Origin: an uncultured Kiritimatiellota bacterium
GTDB lineage: Bacteria; Verrucomicrobiota; Kiritimatiellia; RFP12; DVOR01
Direction of reading: 5' to 3'
Assembly (NCBI GenBank): GCA_944389565.1
Contig: CALXMV010000015.1
Coordinates: forward strand, 1-54,385
DNA length: 54,385 nucleotides
Shown piece after piece: positions 41,501 through 49,409 of this stretch. Numbering within the stretch: position 1 is the stretch's first letter; the number at the start of each line of letters is the position of its first letter. The notes under the pieces are model-generated. The model did no database searches. It saw nothing but the letters and a program-made list of their open reading frames with translations, and had not been told where the DNA came from. Made by a program: the position numbers and the translations under genes.

Positions 41501-41737
41501 CCGCTCCCGCCGCCGGCCATGCGGACGTTGCGGCTCGCGGGGTTGCGCATCCTCGCCGCCGATCGCGCCCTCGCCAAGGTCGAGGTTTCCGACGGGCGGC
41601 TCACCTGCTATGACCGGCGGAATCGCGTCCCGCTCAAGGGGCTCCGTGACCGTCCGCTCCCCGAGGGGCTCCGCCCCGACGACGCCCTCGCCTGGGTGGA
41701 GCGGCAGGTCGCGGGGCTGCCCGCGCACAGAGGATAG
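38525..41737 (+). CDS. mfd: Transcription-repair coupling factor Mfd
   Basis: This 1070-aa ATP-dependent translocase removes stalled RNA polymerase and recruits UvrA. The UvrB-homology region at the N-terminus (DPLTFALRGGILDVWPAG) is followed by the RNA-polymerase-interacting CarD/RID domain (LVVHLEHGIGRFLGL, about residue 420) and the RecG-like motor. The motor has Walker A GDAGYGKTEVAMRAAF (about 563), DEEQRFGV, MSATPIPRTLYLSL, LLCTTIVESGIDIPRANT and QLRGRVGRSSAKGFAYLL. The C-terminal TRCF domain closes with YGPLPPP. The length is slightly below E. coli (1148). It leads a three-gene operon. Confidence 0.97.
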   Translation: MKRLAEVTPRVERLLAAILPRRAGAFAVGDLPPPVAALTAMALGEGRTLLVAPSPEAAEQAAADAVALAPRTPVLALAPADDEQAALTGERVAQVRAILGARGRHCLIVASIHALWQPIPEPGALEAASRTLRVGEDTPFDTLAETLTRAGYTREEMVADPLTFALRGGILDVWPAGAERPARVEFFGDTVDGIRVFDPATQCSVAKVEAVTVPPAPSAALRTTRLLPMLRDAAAVVWDAPAVEQALAQLPLADAAAGTNAAWFAAEMGRFGGRVCWAGEPLRGGMPGVALVARPIRGVRDLAGDGGTHHPDFYVGLRRQLLGELDAEARKRGHTVAICAETAAARELLAHDLPPDSPVALLPEGLSQGFAVANLNLTVAAQSDLYPTTRAWRAPARRRAVAGQRLEYAFDVEPGELVVHLEHGIGRFLGLTEVEVNGRRTEVFTLEYANGAKLHVPTTHAHLLSRYIGPGSHKVRLHSLDGTRWRGERAAAQRGIEDLAAGLLETQARRRVIPGFAFDLSDPWIAEFEALFPWQETPDQTRVIAEVKQDLAAPMAMDRLLCGDAGYGKTEVAMRAAFIAVANHKQVALLTPTTVLAEQHYATFCERMAHFPVRIEVLSRFRSPGCRAKTCADAAAGRVDILIGTHALLSEQVAFRDLGLLIVDEEQRFGVAHKERLKRLRAVVDVLTMSATPIPRTLYLSLTGARDLSLLRTPPSNRVAVETLIRQDDDDTLLSAIRNELARGGQVFYLYNRVRTIGRVHERLRRLVPEARILVAHGQMPAETLARTMRAFAEGEADLLLCTTIVESGIDIPRANTILIDRADRFGLADLYQLRGRVGRSSAKGFAYLLLPRDGYVDGDGRKRLQALKRHSGLGAGYAIALRDLEIRGSGNLLGAAQSGHIAAIGFGLYCQLLRRTIARMKGESLPTLVDTEVLLDFLDPSPGATGPSAAAIPYGYIDDEAQRMNAYRRLAEAVSPQEIQALWDELADRYGPLPPPAMRTLRLAGLRILAADRALAKVEVSDGRLTCYDRRNRVPLKGLRDRPLPEGLRPDDALAWVERQVAGLPAHRG

Positions 41738-41740
41738 ACC

Positions 41741-42787
41741 ATGGAAACATCCCCCGATTCGCTTCTCCGCACGTTGCCCGCGCGTTACCCGCCCGAGGAC
41801 TGCCCCGCGCTCACCCGCCAACGCGCCCTCTGGGCCGGGACCCGCCCGCTCGCCGGCCTGTCCGTCCTCGACGCCACCCCCCTCTTCGCCAACACGTTGG
41901 TCAAGCACGCCGCGCTCCTCGCCGCCGGCGCCGAGGTCTGGGTGGGGTATGGCCGCGCCATGCCTTTCGACCCCGCGGTCCCGCCATGCCTCGCGGCGTT
42001 GGGACTGCGCGTCCCCGACGCCTCGCGCCTCGCGCGGGGGTTCGACGTCGTCCTCGACTGCGCGGCGGCCTTCGCCGACGTCCCGTCGCGCTTGGGTTAC
42101 GTGGAGCTCACGCGTTCGGGCGCGCATCGTTATCGGGCGCTCGGCAAAGGGTGCGCCGTCATCGACGTTGACGCCTCCCGGGTCAAGACCTTCGAGACCG
42201 CCCTCGGCACGGGCGATGGCCTGATCCGCGGGTTGCGGCATTTCGGCGTGGGCGATCTGCGCGGCAGGACGGCCGTCGTCTTTGGGTGCGGCAAGGTCGG
42301 GCGCGGCATCCTCTTCCGTCTCGCGCGGGAGGGGGCGCGGTGCTTCGTGGTGGATCCCGCGGGGAGCCGGCCGCCCCGCGGCGTGACGCGCGTCGGGGCG
42401 CCCGGCCCGTTGCTCCGCCAGGCCGACCTGGTCGTCACCGCCACCGGCGTCAGGGACGCCGCCGCGCCTTACGCCGCCGACCTGCTCGCCGGGCGCGCGG
42501 TCTTGGCGAACATGGGCGTGGAGGACGAGTTCGGCCCCGCCATCCCCCCCACGCGTGTCCTCAACGGCAAGGCGCCGCTCAATTTCGCCTTGCCCGACCC
42601 CACCCTCATGCGTTACATCGATCCCACGATGGCGCTGCATAACATGGGCGCGTGCCTCCTCCTCGCCGACCCCGCGCCCCCCCGCATCCGAGTGCCGGGC
42701 GAGGCGGCGGAGGCGCCCATCCTCGACGCCCTCCCCCGTCCGCTTCGCGATGAGCTCGCCGCCTTCGAGGCCGAGCAGGAAGGATAA
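41741..42787 (+). CDS. Adenosylhomocysteinase-like NAD-binding protein, divergent
   Basis: This 348-aa protein is related to S-adenosylhomocysteine hydrolase but shorter than the usual 410-480 aa. Its N-terminus (LSVLDATPLFANTLVKHAAL then AAGAEVWVGYG) follows the AHCY substrate domain, and the NAD-binding loop is VVFGCGKVGRG (about residue 180). The AHCY block VxSVTKSKFDNxYGC appears as VDASRVKTFETALGTGDG: the key Lys is kept, the Asp is Glu and the Cys is replaced. The C-terminal NAD-clamping tail is missing. It lies 3 nt after mfd and 5 nt before an SAH/MTA-type deaminase. This suggests it acts on S-inosylhomocysteine or another deaminated nucleoside, rather than on SAH. Confidence 0.65.
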   Translation: METSPDSLLRTLPARYPPEDCPALTRQRALWAGTRPLAGLSVLDATPLFANTLVKHAALLAAGAEVWVGYGRAMPFDPAVPPCLAALGLRVPDASRLARGFDVVLDCAAAFADVPSRLGYVELTRSGAHRYRALGKGCAVIDVDASRVKTFETALGTGDGLIRGLRHFGVGDLRGRTAVVFGCGKVGRGILFRLAREGARCFVVDPAGSRPPRGVTRVGAPGPLLRQADLVVTATGVRDAAAPYAADLLAGRAVLANMGVEDEFGPAIPPTRVLNGKAPLNFALPDPTLMRYIDPTMALHNMGACLLLADPAPPRIRVPGEAAEAPILDALPRPLRDELAAFEAEQEG

Positions 42788-42792
42788 CCCGC

Positions 42793-44046
42793 ATGTACGA
42801 TCTCATCCTCTCCAACGCGCTTCTCCGGGGCCGCCGCGTCGATGTCGCCGTCGCCGCGGGGCGCTTCGCCGCCGTGGAACCCGCCGGGACGCTCGCGCGC
42901 GCCGAGGCCCTTGAGCGTCTCGACGCCACGGGGTTCCTCCTGCGCCCGCCCTTTTACAACACGCACACCCATCAGGCCATGACCCTCCTGCGCGGCATCG
43001 ACGACGATTGCCCCCTGATGGATTGGCTCACGCGATGCATCTGGCCGCGCGAGGCCCGCCTCACGCCGGAGGCCGTCTACGCCGGCACGCGACTGGCCAT
43101 CCTGGAGGGTTTGCGCTCCGGGTGCGTCGCCTTCAACGACATGTACTTCCATCAGCCGGCCATCCTCCGCGCCGCCGATGAGATGGGCGTCCGTGCGCGC
43201 GTCGCCCTGATGTACATGGATCAGGTGAGCGACCACATCGAGAACGACGCCCTTCTCGCCCTGTGCCGCGAGGGGGGGCTGCCCCCGCGCCTCGGCCTGG
43301 CCCTCGCCCCGCACGCCCTCTACACCACCACCCCCGAGATTTTGCGTAGGGTCGTCGGCCTCGCGGATCGTCTCGGCCTGCCCATCCATATCCATGCCGC
43401 CGAGACCCGCGACGAGGTGCGGATCGCCCGCGAGCGTTTCGGCGCGGAATCGCCCATCGCCTATCTCGACGCCTGCGGCATCCTCCGCCCTGGCACGGTC
43501 CTCGCGCATTGCTGCCAGGTCTCCGAGGACGACCTCGGCCGCATCGCCGCGCAGGGGTGCTATGTGGCGCATTGCCCGCAGTCCAACCAGAAACTCGCCT
43601 CCGGCGTCTTCCCATGGGCGCTCGCCGCCAAACACGGCGTCGCCATCACCGTCGGCACCGACGGGGCGGCCTCGAACAACGGCCTCTCGATGATCGCCGA
43701 GGCCAAGGCCGCCGCACTCTCCGCCAAACTCAACGCCGGCGCCCCCGACGCCCTCGCCTTCGCCGACCTCGACCGCGCCGTCACCGAGACCGCCGCCGCC
43801 GCGCTCGGTTTCCCCAACGCCGGCCGGATCGCCCCGAGCGCCGACGCCGACTTCATCCTCGTCTCGCTCGGCCATCCGGCCTTCGCCGCCGGCGGGGACC
43901 CGGACGCGAACTTCGTCTACGCCGCGGATCCCTCTGCCGTCCATTCCGTCTACTGCCTCGGCCGCCCCCTGCTCCGGGCCGGCCACCACCCCGACGAGGC
44001 GGCGATCCTGGCCGACGCCGCCCGCGCCGCGCGGACCATCCGCTGA
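42793..44046 (+). CDS. mtaD: 5-methylthioadenosine/S-adenosylhomocysteine deaminase family
   Basis: This 417-aa amidohydrolase has metal ligands in FYNTHTHQAMTLLRG (His58, His60), LAPHALYT, HIHAAETRDEV, LAHCCQV and TDGAASNN. Together they match the MtaD/DadD group that deaminates the adenine ring of MTA, SAH or 5'-deoxyadenosine. The sequence after FND (MYFHQPAILRAADEMGVRAR) also fits. A related possibility is a chlorohydrolase-like guanine deaminase, but NTHTHQAMTLLRG favours MtaD. It is encoded 5 nt after the AHCY-like gene. Together they could recycle SAH by deamination then hydrolysis, as known for methanogens. Confidence 0.85.
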   Translation: MYDLILSNALLRGRRVDVAVAAGRFAAVEPAGTLARAEALERLDATGFLLRPPFYNTHTHQAMTLLRGIDDDCPLMDWLTRCIWPREARLTPEAVYAGTRLAILEGLRSGCVAFNDMYFHQPAILRAADEMGVRARVALMYMDQVSDHIENDALLALCREGGLPPRLGLALAPHALYTTTPEILRRVVGLADRLGLPIHIHAAETRDEVRIARERFGAESPIAYLDACGILRPGTVLAHCCQVSEDDLGRIAAQGCYVAHCPQSNQKLASGVFPWALAAKHGVAITVGTDGAASNNGLSMIAEAKAAALSAKLNAGAPDALAFADLDRAVTETAAAALGFPNAGRIAPSADADFILVSLGHPAFAAGGDPDANFVYAADPSAVHSVYCLGRPLLRAGHHPDEAAILADAARAARTIR

Positions 44047-44095
44047 GCGTCCCCGGGCCGCCCGCGCGGGCGGTGCCGCTAACGGTTTTCTAATC

Positions 44096-44145
44096 TGGCG
44101 CACGCGCCAAATATATTGACCGAGAGGTTGGTTTTTTGTTACACT
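44096..44145 (+). promoter_or_regulatory. V-ATPase operon promoter with adjacent palindrome
   Basis: TTGACC (44116-44121), an 18-nt spacer and TACACT (44140-44145) form the promoter. Just upstream TGGCGC-AC-GCGCCA (44096-44109) is a perfect 6-bp dyad. A very similar GGCGCCCACGCGCCAAA lies upstream of hcp. The leader is about 35 nt with a GGAAAGG ribosome binding site. Confidence 0.65.
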
Positions 44146-44186
44146 CGCCCCTATCTTTTGCGAGCACACGGAAAGGTTGCGACACG

Positions 44187-44762
44187 ATGGAAAACTTGGA
44201 CGCGCTTTTGGAGAAGATCCGCACGGAGGGCGTTGAGACCGCCAAAGAGGAGGCCGCCGCCATCGTGGCGAAGGCGAAAGAGGAGGCCGCCGCCATCGTG
44301 GCGAAGGCGAAGGCCGACGCGGAGGCCGCGACGGCCCGCGCGAAGGCCGACGCGGAGCGCCTGGCGCAGGGCGCCGAGGCGACGATCCGCCAGGCGGCGC
44401 GCGACGTGTTGCTGAAGTTGGGGCAGGATGTCTCGGCGTTGCTTGAGCGGACGCTCGGGGGCGCGGTGGACGAGACGTTGTCGGATGGCGCGGTGGTGGG
44501 GCGTCTCGCCGAGGAGGCGGTGGCGGCCTACCTGCGGTCGGGCGAGGTGACGATCGAGGCCGCGCCCGGTTTGGCGGATGCGCTGAAGGCGCGGTTGGCC
44601 AAGCAGGGCGAGGTGACGGTGGTGACCGACCCGCTGATGGGGACGGGCTTCAGGGTGCGCCTCGCGGGCGGCCGCGTGGAGCATGATTTCACGGGGGCGG
44701 CGGTGCGGGACGCGCTGGCCGTGCTGTTGCGCCCGCAGTTGGCGAAGTTGTTGGGGGAGTGA
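44187..44762 (+). CDS. ntpE: V/A-type ATPase subunit E
   Basis: This 191-aa peripheral-stalk subunit has an N-terminal half that is a long Ala/Glu/Lys heptad helix, including two copies of a 12-residue repeat (EEAAAIVAKAKE). The C-terminal half is globular with VTVVTDPLMGTGFRVRLAGG, the VatE signature. The ATG at 44187 follows GGAAAGG. It is first in the operon E-(DUF2764)-A-B-x-D-I-K. No gene for subunit G/H, F or C is recognisable here, as in other compact bacterial V-type operons of this group. Confidence 0.88.
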   Translation: MENLDALLEKIRTEGVETAKEEAAAIVAKAKEEAAAIVAKAKADAEAATARAKADAERLAQGAEATIRQAARDVLLKLGQDVSALLERTLGGAVDETLSDGAVVGRLAEEAVAAYLRSGEVTIEAAPGLADALKARLAKQGEVTVVTDPLMGTGFRVRLAGGRVEHDFTGAAVRDALAVLLRPQLAKLLGE

Positions 44763-44765
44763 GGC

Positions 44766-45293
44766 GTGAGCCTGGGTTACCTTCTGGCGTCGTTGCCGGC
44801 CTTGGCCTATGGGCGTGAGCCCGGGATCACGGCGGAGGCTTTCGCGGAGGCGTGCGCCTCGGCGTTGGGCGCGCGGGATGCCGCGGCGGCCGCGCTTCTG
44901 GCTTTGGGCGGGGAGGCGCCAAGCGACCATCCCGCGGTGTGCCGGTGGCGTGGGCTGTGCGCGGCGATCGACGCGGCCATCGGCCGGCGCCGTTTGGCGG
45001 CGCGGGGCGGAGGGGGCGATTTCGCGGCGCCGGTCAGCGCGTTGTGCCCCGTGTGGCTGACGCGGATGGTGGACGCCGCGTTCGAGACCGCGCCGGACCC
45101 CTTGGCGCGCGAGGAGGCTTTGGACCGGGCGCGGTGGGCGGCGGCCGATGAGTTGGGCGGGTTCGACCCGATGGCGAAAGGGCAGGTTTTCGCATACGCG
45201 GCGCGGCTGCGCCTGGCGCTCCGGCGCTCGGCGTGGGATGCGGCGCGTGGGCGCGCGCGCCTGGAGGCGGCGCTCCCCGAGCAAACGCTTTGA
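44766..45293 (+). CDS. DUF2764 family protein of the V-ATPase operon
   Basis: This 175-aa protein starts with GYLLASLPALAYGREPGITA, the DUF2764 signature, and is mostly alpha-helical. DUF2764 genes occur in V-type ATPase operons of Bacteroidota, Chlamydiae and spirochaetes, between E and A as here. It may play the part of the missing subunit C/d linking the rotor to the membrane ring. That is an inference from position. The GTG at 44766 lies 3 nt after the subunit E stop. Confidence 0.82.
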   Translation: MSLGYLLASLPALAYGREPGITAEAFAEACASALGARDAAAAALLALGGEAPSDHPAVCRWRGLCAAIDAAIGRRRLAARGGGGDFAAPVSALCPVWLTRMVDAAFETAPDPLAREEALDRARWAAADELGGFDPMAKGQVFAYAARLRLALRRSAWDAARGRARLEAALPEQTL

Positions 45294-45301
45294 GGTAATC
45301 C

Positions 45302-47044
45302 ATGGACAAGACGACAGGCAGCGTGACAGGCGTCAACGGCAACATGATCACGGTGGCGTTCACCGGGGCCGTGGCGCAGAACGAGGTGGGGTATGCGTGC
45401 ATCCCCGGCAAAGAGCGGCCCCTGCGGCTGATGAGCGAGATCGTGCGCGTCCGCGACGGCGTGGCGGACATGCAGGTCTTCGAGGACACGCGTGACCTGC
45501 GGGTCGGCGACGTGCTGGAGTTCTCTGGCGATCTGCTGGCCGCGGAGCTCGGGCCGGGGTTGCTCGGGCGCGTGTACGACGGGTTGCTCAATCCCCTCCC
45601 GGAGTTGGCGGAGCAGTGCGGCTTCTTCCTCCAGCGCGGCACCTATCTGCCCTCGCTCGACCGGACGCGGAAATGGGCCTTCACGCCGGTGGCCAAGCCG
45701 GGCGACCGACTGACGGCGGGCGAGACGGTCGGCACCGTGCCCGAGGGCGTCCACACCCACCGCATCATGATCCCCTTCGCCTGGCGCGGCGTCCTGACCG
45801 TCAAGGCCGTCCGCCCCGCGGGCGACTGCACGGTGGAGGACGTGGTGGCGACGGTGGTCGACGACACGGGCGCCGAGCGCGAGGTGCGCCTGATGCAGCG
45901 TTGGCCCGTGAAGCTCCCCATCACCTGCTACGCCGAGCGTCTGCGCCCCACGGAGACGCTCTCGACGGGCATCCGCTCGGTGGACACCTTCTTCCCCGTG
46001 GCCGTGGGCGGCACCTACTGCATCCCCGGTCCCTTCGGCGCGGGCAAGACGGTGATCCAGCACCAGACCTCGCAATACGCGGACGTGGACATCGTGATCG
46101 TGGCGGCCTGCGGCGAACGCGCCGGCGAGGTCGTCGAGACGCTCCGCGAGTTCCCCGAGCTGATTGACCCGAAGACCGGCCGCACGCTCATGGATCGCAC
46201 GGTCATCATCTGCAACACCTCCTCCATGCCCGTGGCGGCGCGCGAGGCCTCGGTCTACACGGCCGTGACGCTTGCGGGCTACTACCGCCAGATGGGGCTG
46301 AACGTGCTCCTGCTGGCCGATTCCACCTCGCGCTGGGCGCAGGCGCTCCGTGAGATGTCGGGCCGTTTGGAGGAGATTCCCGGCGACGAGGCCTTCCCCG
46401 CCTACCTGGAGTCGGTCATCGCTGGCTTCTACGAGCGCGCCGGGCGCGTCCGCCTGAAGGATGGCTCCGTCGGCTCGGTGACGATCGGCGGCACCGTCTC
46501 GCCTGCGGGCGGCAACTTCGACGAACCCGTCACCCAGGCCACGCTCAAGGTCGTCGGCGCCTTCCATGGCCTCTCCCGCGCCCGCTCGGACGCCCGCCGC
46601 TATCCGGCCATCGACCCGCTCGATTCGTGGAGCAAGTATCCCTCCGTCATCGAGCAACCGCGCGTCGAGGCGATGCGCGACCTGCTCCGCAAGGGCGCGG
46701 ACGTCGAGCAGATGATGAAGGTCGTCGGCGAGGAAGGCACCGCGATGGAGGACTTCATGGACTTCCTGAAGAAGGAGCTCATCGACGCGGTCTACCTGCA
46801 GCAGAACGCCTTCAACGAGGTGGACGCCTGCTGCCCCGTGGCGCGTCAGCGCGAGGCCTTCGACGTGCTTGAGCGGATCGTCGCCGCCCGCTACGCCTAT
46901 GTCGACAAGGCCGAGGCCCGGCGCGCCTTCCTGCGGCTCCAGCAGGCATTCATCGATTGGAACAACACGCCCCGCGACGGCGCCGACTACGCCGCCCGCC
47001 GCGACGCCGTGCTGAAGTTCGTCTCGGAGGCCCCCCATGCGTAA
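45302..47044 (+). CDS. ntpA: V/A-type ATPase catalytic subunit A
   Basis: This 580-aa catalytic subunit has Walker [14 protein letters not shown] (about residue 242), the non-homologous insert after residue 110 that distinguishes A from F-type beta ([15 protein letters not shown]), catalytic Glu in [10 protein letters not shown], and [33 protein letters not shown]. The C-terminal lid ends FVSEAPHA. The stop overlaps the subunit B start by 8 nt. Confidence 0.97.
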   Translation: MDKTTGSVTGVNGNMITVAFTGAVAQNEVGYACIPGKERPLRLMSEIVRVRDGVADMQVFEDTRDLRVGDVLEFSGDLLAAELGPGLLGRVYDGLLNPLPELAEQCGFFLQRGTYLPSLDRTRKWAFTPVAKPGDRLTAGETVGTVPEGVHTHRIMIPFAWRGVLTVKAVRPAGDCTVEDVVATVVDDTGAEREVRLMQRWPVKLPITCYAERLRPTETLSTGIRSVDTFFPVAVGGTYCIPGPFGAGKTVIQHQTSQYADVDIVIVAACGERAGEVVETLREFPELIDPKTGRTLMDRTVIICNTSSMPVAAREASVYTAVTLAGYYRQMGLNVLLLADSTSRWAQALREMSGRLEEIPGDEAFPAYLESVIAGFYERAGRVRLKDGSVGSVTIGGTVSPAGGNFDEPVTQATLKVVGAFHGLSRARSDARRYPAIDPLDSWSKYPSVIEQPRVEAMRDLLRKGADVEQMMKVVGEEGTAMEDFMDFLKKELIDAVYLQQNAFNEVDACCPVARQREAFDVLERIVAARYAYVDKAEARRAFLRLQQAFIDWNNTPRDGADYAARRDAVLKFVSEAPHA

Positions 47045-48335
47045 GCTCTATCATCAGATCGACAACATCTCCGGCTCGGTCGTCACCCTGCGCGCGCAGG
47101 GCGTGCGGAACCGCGAGCTCGCCGAGATCGATTCCCGCGTGGGCACGTCCTTGGCGCAGGTCATCAAACTGGCGGGCGACGAGGTGACCCTGCAGGTCTT
47201 CGCCGGCGCCCGCGGCGTGGCCACCGACGCGCAGGTGCGCTTCCTCGGCCACCCGATGCAGGTGCCCTTCGGCGACGAATTGCTCGGGCGCGTCTTCACC
47301 GGCTCGGCCAAACCGCGCGACAACGGCCCGACGCTCGACATGAACCTCACCGACATCGGCACCCCCTCGGTCAATCCCGCCAAGCGCATCATCCCCCGGC
47401 ACATGGTGCGCACCGGCATCCCGATGATCGACGTCTTCAACACCCTCGTCGAGAGCCAGAAGCTCCCCATCTTCGCCCGCGCCGGCGAGCCCTACAACGA
47501 ACTCCTCGCGCGCATCGCCCTCCAGGCCGAGGTCGACGTCATCATCCTCGGCGGCATGGGGCTGAAGCACGACGACTACCTCGCCTTCCGCGACACGCTC
47601 GACGCCTCGGGCGCGCTCTCGCGCACCGTCATGTTCGTGCACACCGCCGCCGACCCCGTGGTCGAGTGCATGCTCGTGCCGGACGTCTCCCTCGCCGTCG
47701 CCGAGCAGTTCGCCCTCAAGGGCAAACGCGTCCTCGTCCTGCTTACGGACATGACCTCCTTCGCCGACGCGATGAAGGAGATCGCCATCACCATGGAGCA
47801 GATCCCCTCCAACCGCGGCTACCCCGGCGACCTCTACTCCCAGCTCGCCGCCCGCTACGAGAAGGCCGTCGACTTCGAGGGCGCCGGCTCCATCACCATC
47901 CTCGCCGTCACCACCATGCCCGGCGACGACGTCACGCACCCCGTCCCCGACAACACCGGCTACATCACCGAGGGCCAGTTCTACCTCCGCAACGGCCGCA
48001 TCGAGCCCTTCGGCTCCCTCTCCCGCCTCAAACAGCAGGTCAACAAGGACACCCGCGAGGACCACCGCACCATCATGGACGCGATGATCAAGCTCTACGC
48101 GCAGTACAAGGACGCCGCCGAAAAGCAGTCCATGGGCTTCCGCATGAGCGAGTGGGACCGCAAACTCCTGCGCTACGGCGCCCGCTTCGAGGAGAAGATG
48201 ATGGATCTCTCCGTCAACATCCCCTTGGAGCAGGCCCTCGACCTCGGCTGGCGGATCCTCGCCGAGTGCTTCGACCCCATGGAGACCGGCATCCCCACCA
48301 AGATGTCCGACAAGTTCTGGCCCAAAAAAGGCTGA
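47037..48335 (+). CDS. ntpB: V/A-type ATPase regulatory subunit B
   Basis: This 432-aa non-catalytic subunit has no P-loop but keeps the B-type features [59 protein letters not shown] and [21 protein letters not shown] site precedes the ATG within the end of ntpA. Its last Gly codon and its stop codon fall inside the left inverted repeat (48330-48362) of the inserted four-helix-bundle gene, so the 3' end was directly reshaped by that insertion or bordered by it. Confidence 0.96.
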   Translation: MRKLYHQIDNISGSVVTLRAQGVRNRELAEIDSRVGTSLAQVIKLAGDEVTLQVFAGARGVATDAQVRFLGHPMQVPFGDELLGRVFTGSAKPRDNGPTLDMNLTDIGTPSVNPAKRIIPRHMVRTGIPMIDVFNTLVESQKLPIFARAGEPYNELLARIALQAEVDVIILGGMGLKHDDYLAFRDTLDASGALSRTVMFVHTAADPVVECMLVPDVSLAVAEQFALKGKRVLVLLTDMTSFADAMKEIAITMEQIPSNRGYPGDLYSQLAARYEKAVDFEGAGSITILAVTTMPGDDVTHPVPDNTGYITEGQFYLRNGRIEPFGSLSRLKQQVNKDTREDHRTIMDAMIKLYAQYKDAAEKQSMGFRMSEWDRKLLRYGARFEEKMMDLSVNIPLEQALDLGWRILAECFDPMETGIPTKMSDKFWPKKG

Positions 48336-48362
48336 TTGGCTCCGGGCTGATTGGCTGATTGG
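48330..48362 (+). repeat. Left inverted repeat of the inserted four-helix-bundle cassette
   Basis: GGCTGATTGGCT, then CCG, then GGCTGATTGGCTGATTGG. The octamer unit GGCTGATT is the reverse complement of the AATCAGCC unit at 48759-48792, so the two ends can pair into a long stem around the gene. The TGA of the first unit is the ntpB stop codon. Confidence 0.85.
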
Positions 48363-48379
48363 TTCGCAAAGCGTCGATT

Positions 48380-48811
48380 ATGCGTACGAACGAGGGACAG
48401 ACCGTGTTTCGCCATAGGCAACTAGAGGTGTGGCAGTCCGCCATGGCTTTGGCCAAAGCCGTCCATGGCATGCTCGGCAACTTCCCTAAGGAAGAACGTT
48501 TTGCCCTTTATCCGCAAATCAGTCGGACGTCTGTCTCTGTCCCCTCCAACATCGCGGAGGGCGCCTCACGTCGTTCGCCCATGGACTTCGCCCATTTTCT
48601 CGGCATCGCGCGTGGTGCGCTGGCGGAGTTGGACACGCAACTGGAGTTGGCGGATTCCTTCGGGTTTCTGACCTATACGCATGAGAGAAAGGAGGAGATT
48701 GCGCAATTGGCGCGACGGATGAACGCGTTGGTGCGGAGGTTGATCGCCTCGGCCCCGACCAATCAGCCAATCAGCCAATCAGCCAATCAGCCCGCTCATG
48801 GCAAAGATTAA
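48380..48811 (+). CDS. Four-helix-bundle protein (23S rRNA intervening-sequence protein family) inserted in the V-ATPase operon
   Basis: This 143-aa protein is of the S23/IVP four-helix-bundle type: FRHRQLEVWQSAMALAKAVH, FPKEERFALYPQISRTSVSV, PSNIAEGASRRSPMDFAHFL and GIARGALAELDTQLELAD are the diagnostic blocks. Homologues are encoded within intervening sequences of 23S rRNA genes and as free-standing genes; their function is not settled. Here it sits between ntpB and ntpD, bracketed by inverted GGCTGATT repeats. Its tail (TNQPISQSANQPAHGKD) is encoded by the right repeat and overlaps ntpD by 14 nt. The ATG at 48380 is preferred; an in-frame TTG at 48359 lies in the repeat. Confidence 0.85.
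   Translation: MRTNEGQTVFRHRQLEVWQSAMALAKAVHGMLGNFPKEERFALYPQISRTSVSVPSNIAEGASRRSPMDFAHFLGIARGALAELDTQLELADSFGFLTYTHERKEEIAQLARRMNALVRRLIASAPTNQPISQSANQPAHGKD
48759..48792 (+). repeat. Right inverted repeat of the inserted cassette
   Basis: CCAATCAGCC followed by three more AATCAGCC units: four and a quarter octamers in perfect tandem. It is the inverted counterpart of 48330-48362. It is translated in the four-helix-bundle frame and ends 5 nt before the ntpD start codon. Confidence 0.88.
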
Positions 48812-49409
48812 ACACACGAAGACGGAGCTCAAGGCGCAGACGGACGCGCTGAAGCGTTTCCAGCGCTTTCTGCCGATGCTGCAACTGAAAAAGCAACAGC
48901 TGCAGGCCGAGATCGCCGGCATCACCGCCAAGCTCGGCGAGGTGCAACGGCGCGAGGAGACCGCGCGCAGGAGCCTGGAGGCGTGGGTCGCGCTCTATGC
49001 CGACGCCGCCGTCTCGCCCGACGCGCTCATCGCCTTCAACGGCGTGCGCACCGCGCAGGGCAACATCGCCGGCGTCGCCATCCCGCTCTACGAGGGCATC
49101 GACGCCACGCCCGCGCCGCTCGACCCCTACCGCACGCCCGCCTGGACCGACGACGCCCAGCGTATGCTCGCCGACCTCATGGCGCTCAAGGCCGAGGGCG
49201 ACGTCCTGCGCCGCCAGCGCGAGCTAGTCCAGGAGGAACTCCACACCACCGGCCAGCGCGTCAACCTTTTCGAGAAGGTGAAGATCCCCGAGTGCAAGGA
49301 GAACATCCGCGTCATCCGCATCTTCATCGGCGATGAGCAGACCGCCGCCGTCGTGCGCGGCAAGATCGCCAAGGGCCGCACCGCCAAACGGAAGGAGGCG
49401 AACGCATGA
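48798..49409 (+). CDS. ntpD: V/A-type ATPase subunit D (central shaft)
   Basis: This 203-aa protein of two long antiparallel helices begins KHTKTELKAQTDALKRFQRF and FLPMLQLKKQQLQAEI, with C-terminal VNLFEKVKIPECKENIRVIR, the ATP-synt_D signature. It couples rotation of the A3B3 head to the membrane ring. No Shine-Dalgarno is present upstream because the right inverted repeat occupies that place. Translation probably depends on the overlapping upstream gene. Confidence 0.93.
   Translation: MAKIKHTKTELKAQTDALKRFQRFLPMLQLKKQQLQAEIAGITAKLGEVQRREETARRSLEAWVALYADAAVSPDALIAFNGVRTAQGNIAGVAIPLYEGIDATPAPLDPYRTPAWTDDAQRMLADLMALKAEGDVLRRQRELVQEELHTTGQRVNLFEKVKIPECKENIRVIRIFIGDEQTAAVVRGKIAKGRTAKRKEANA

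Noticed and set aside
38417..42640. 1407-aa open frame antisense to mfd and the AHCY-like gene
   Set aside because: Arg/Gly/His-rich shadow composition; mfd on the other strand is unambiguous.
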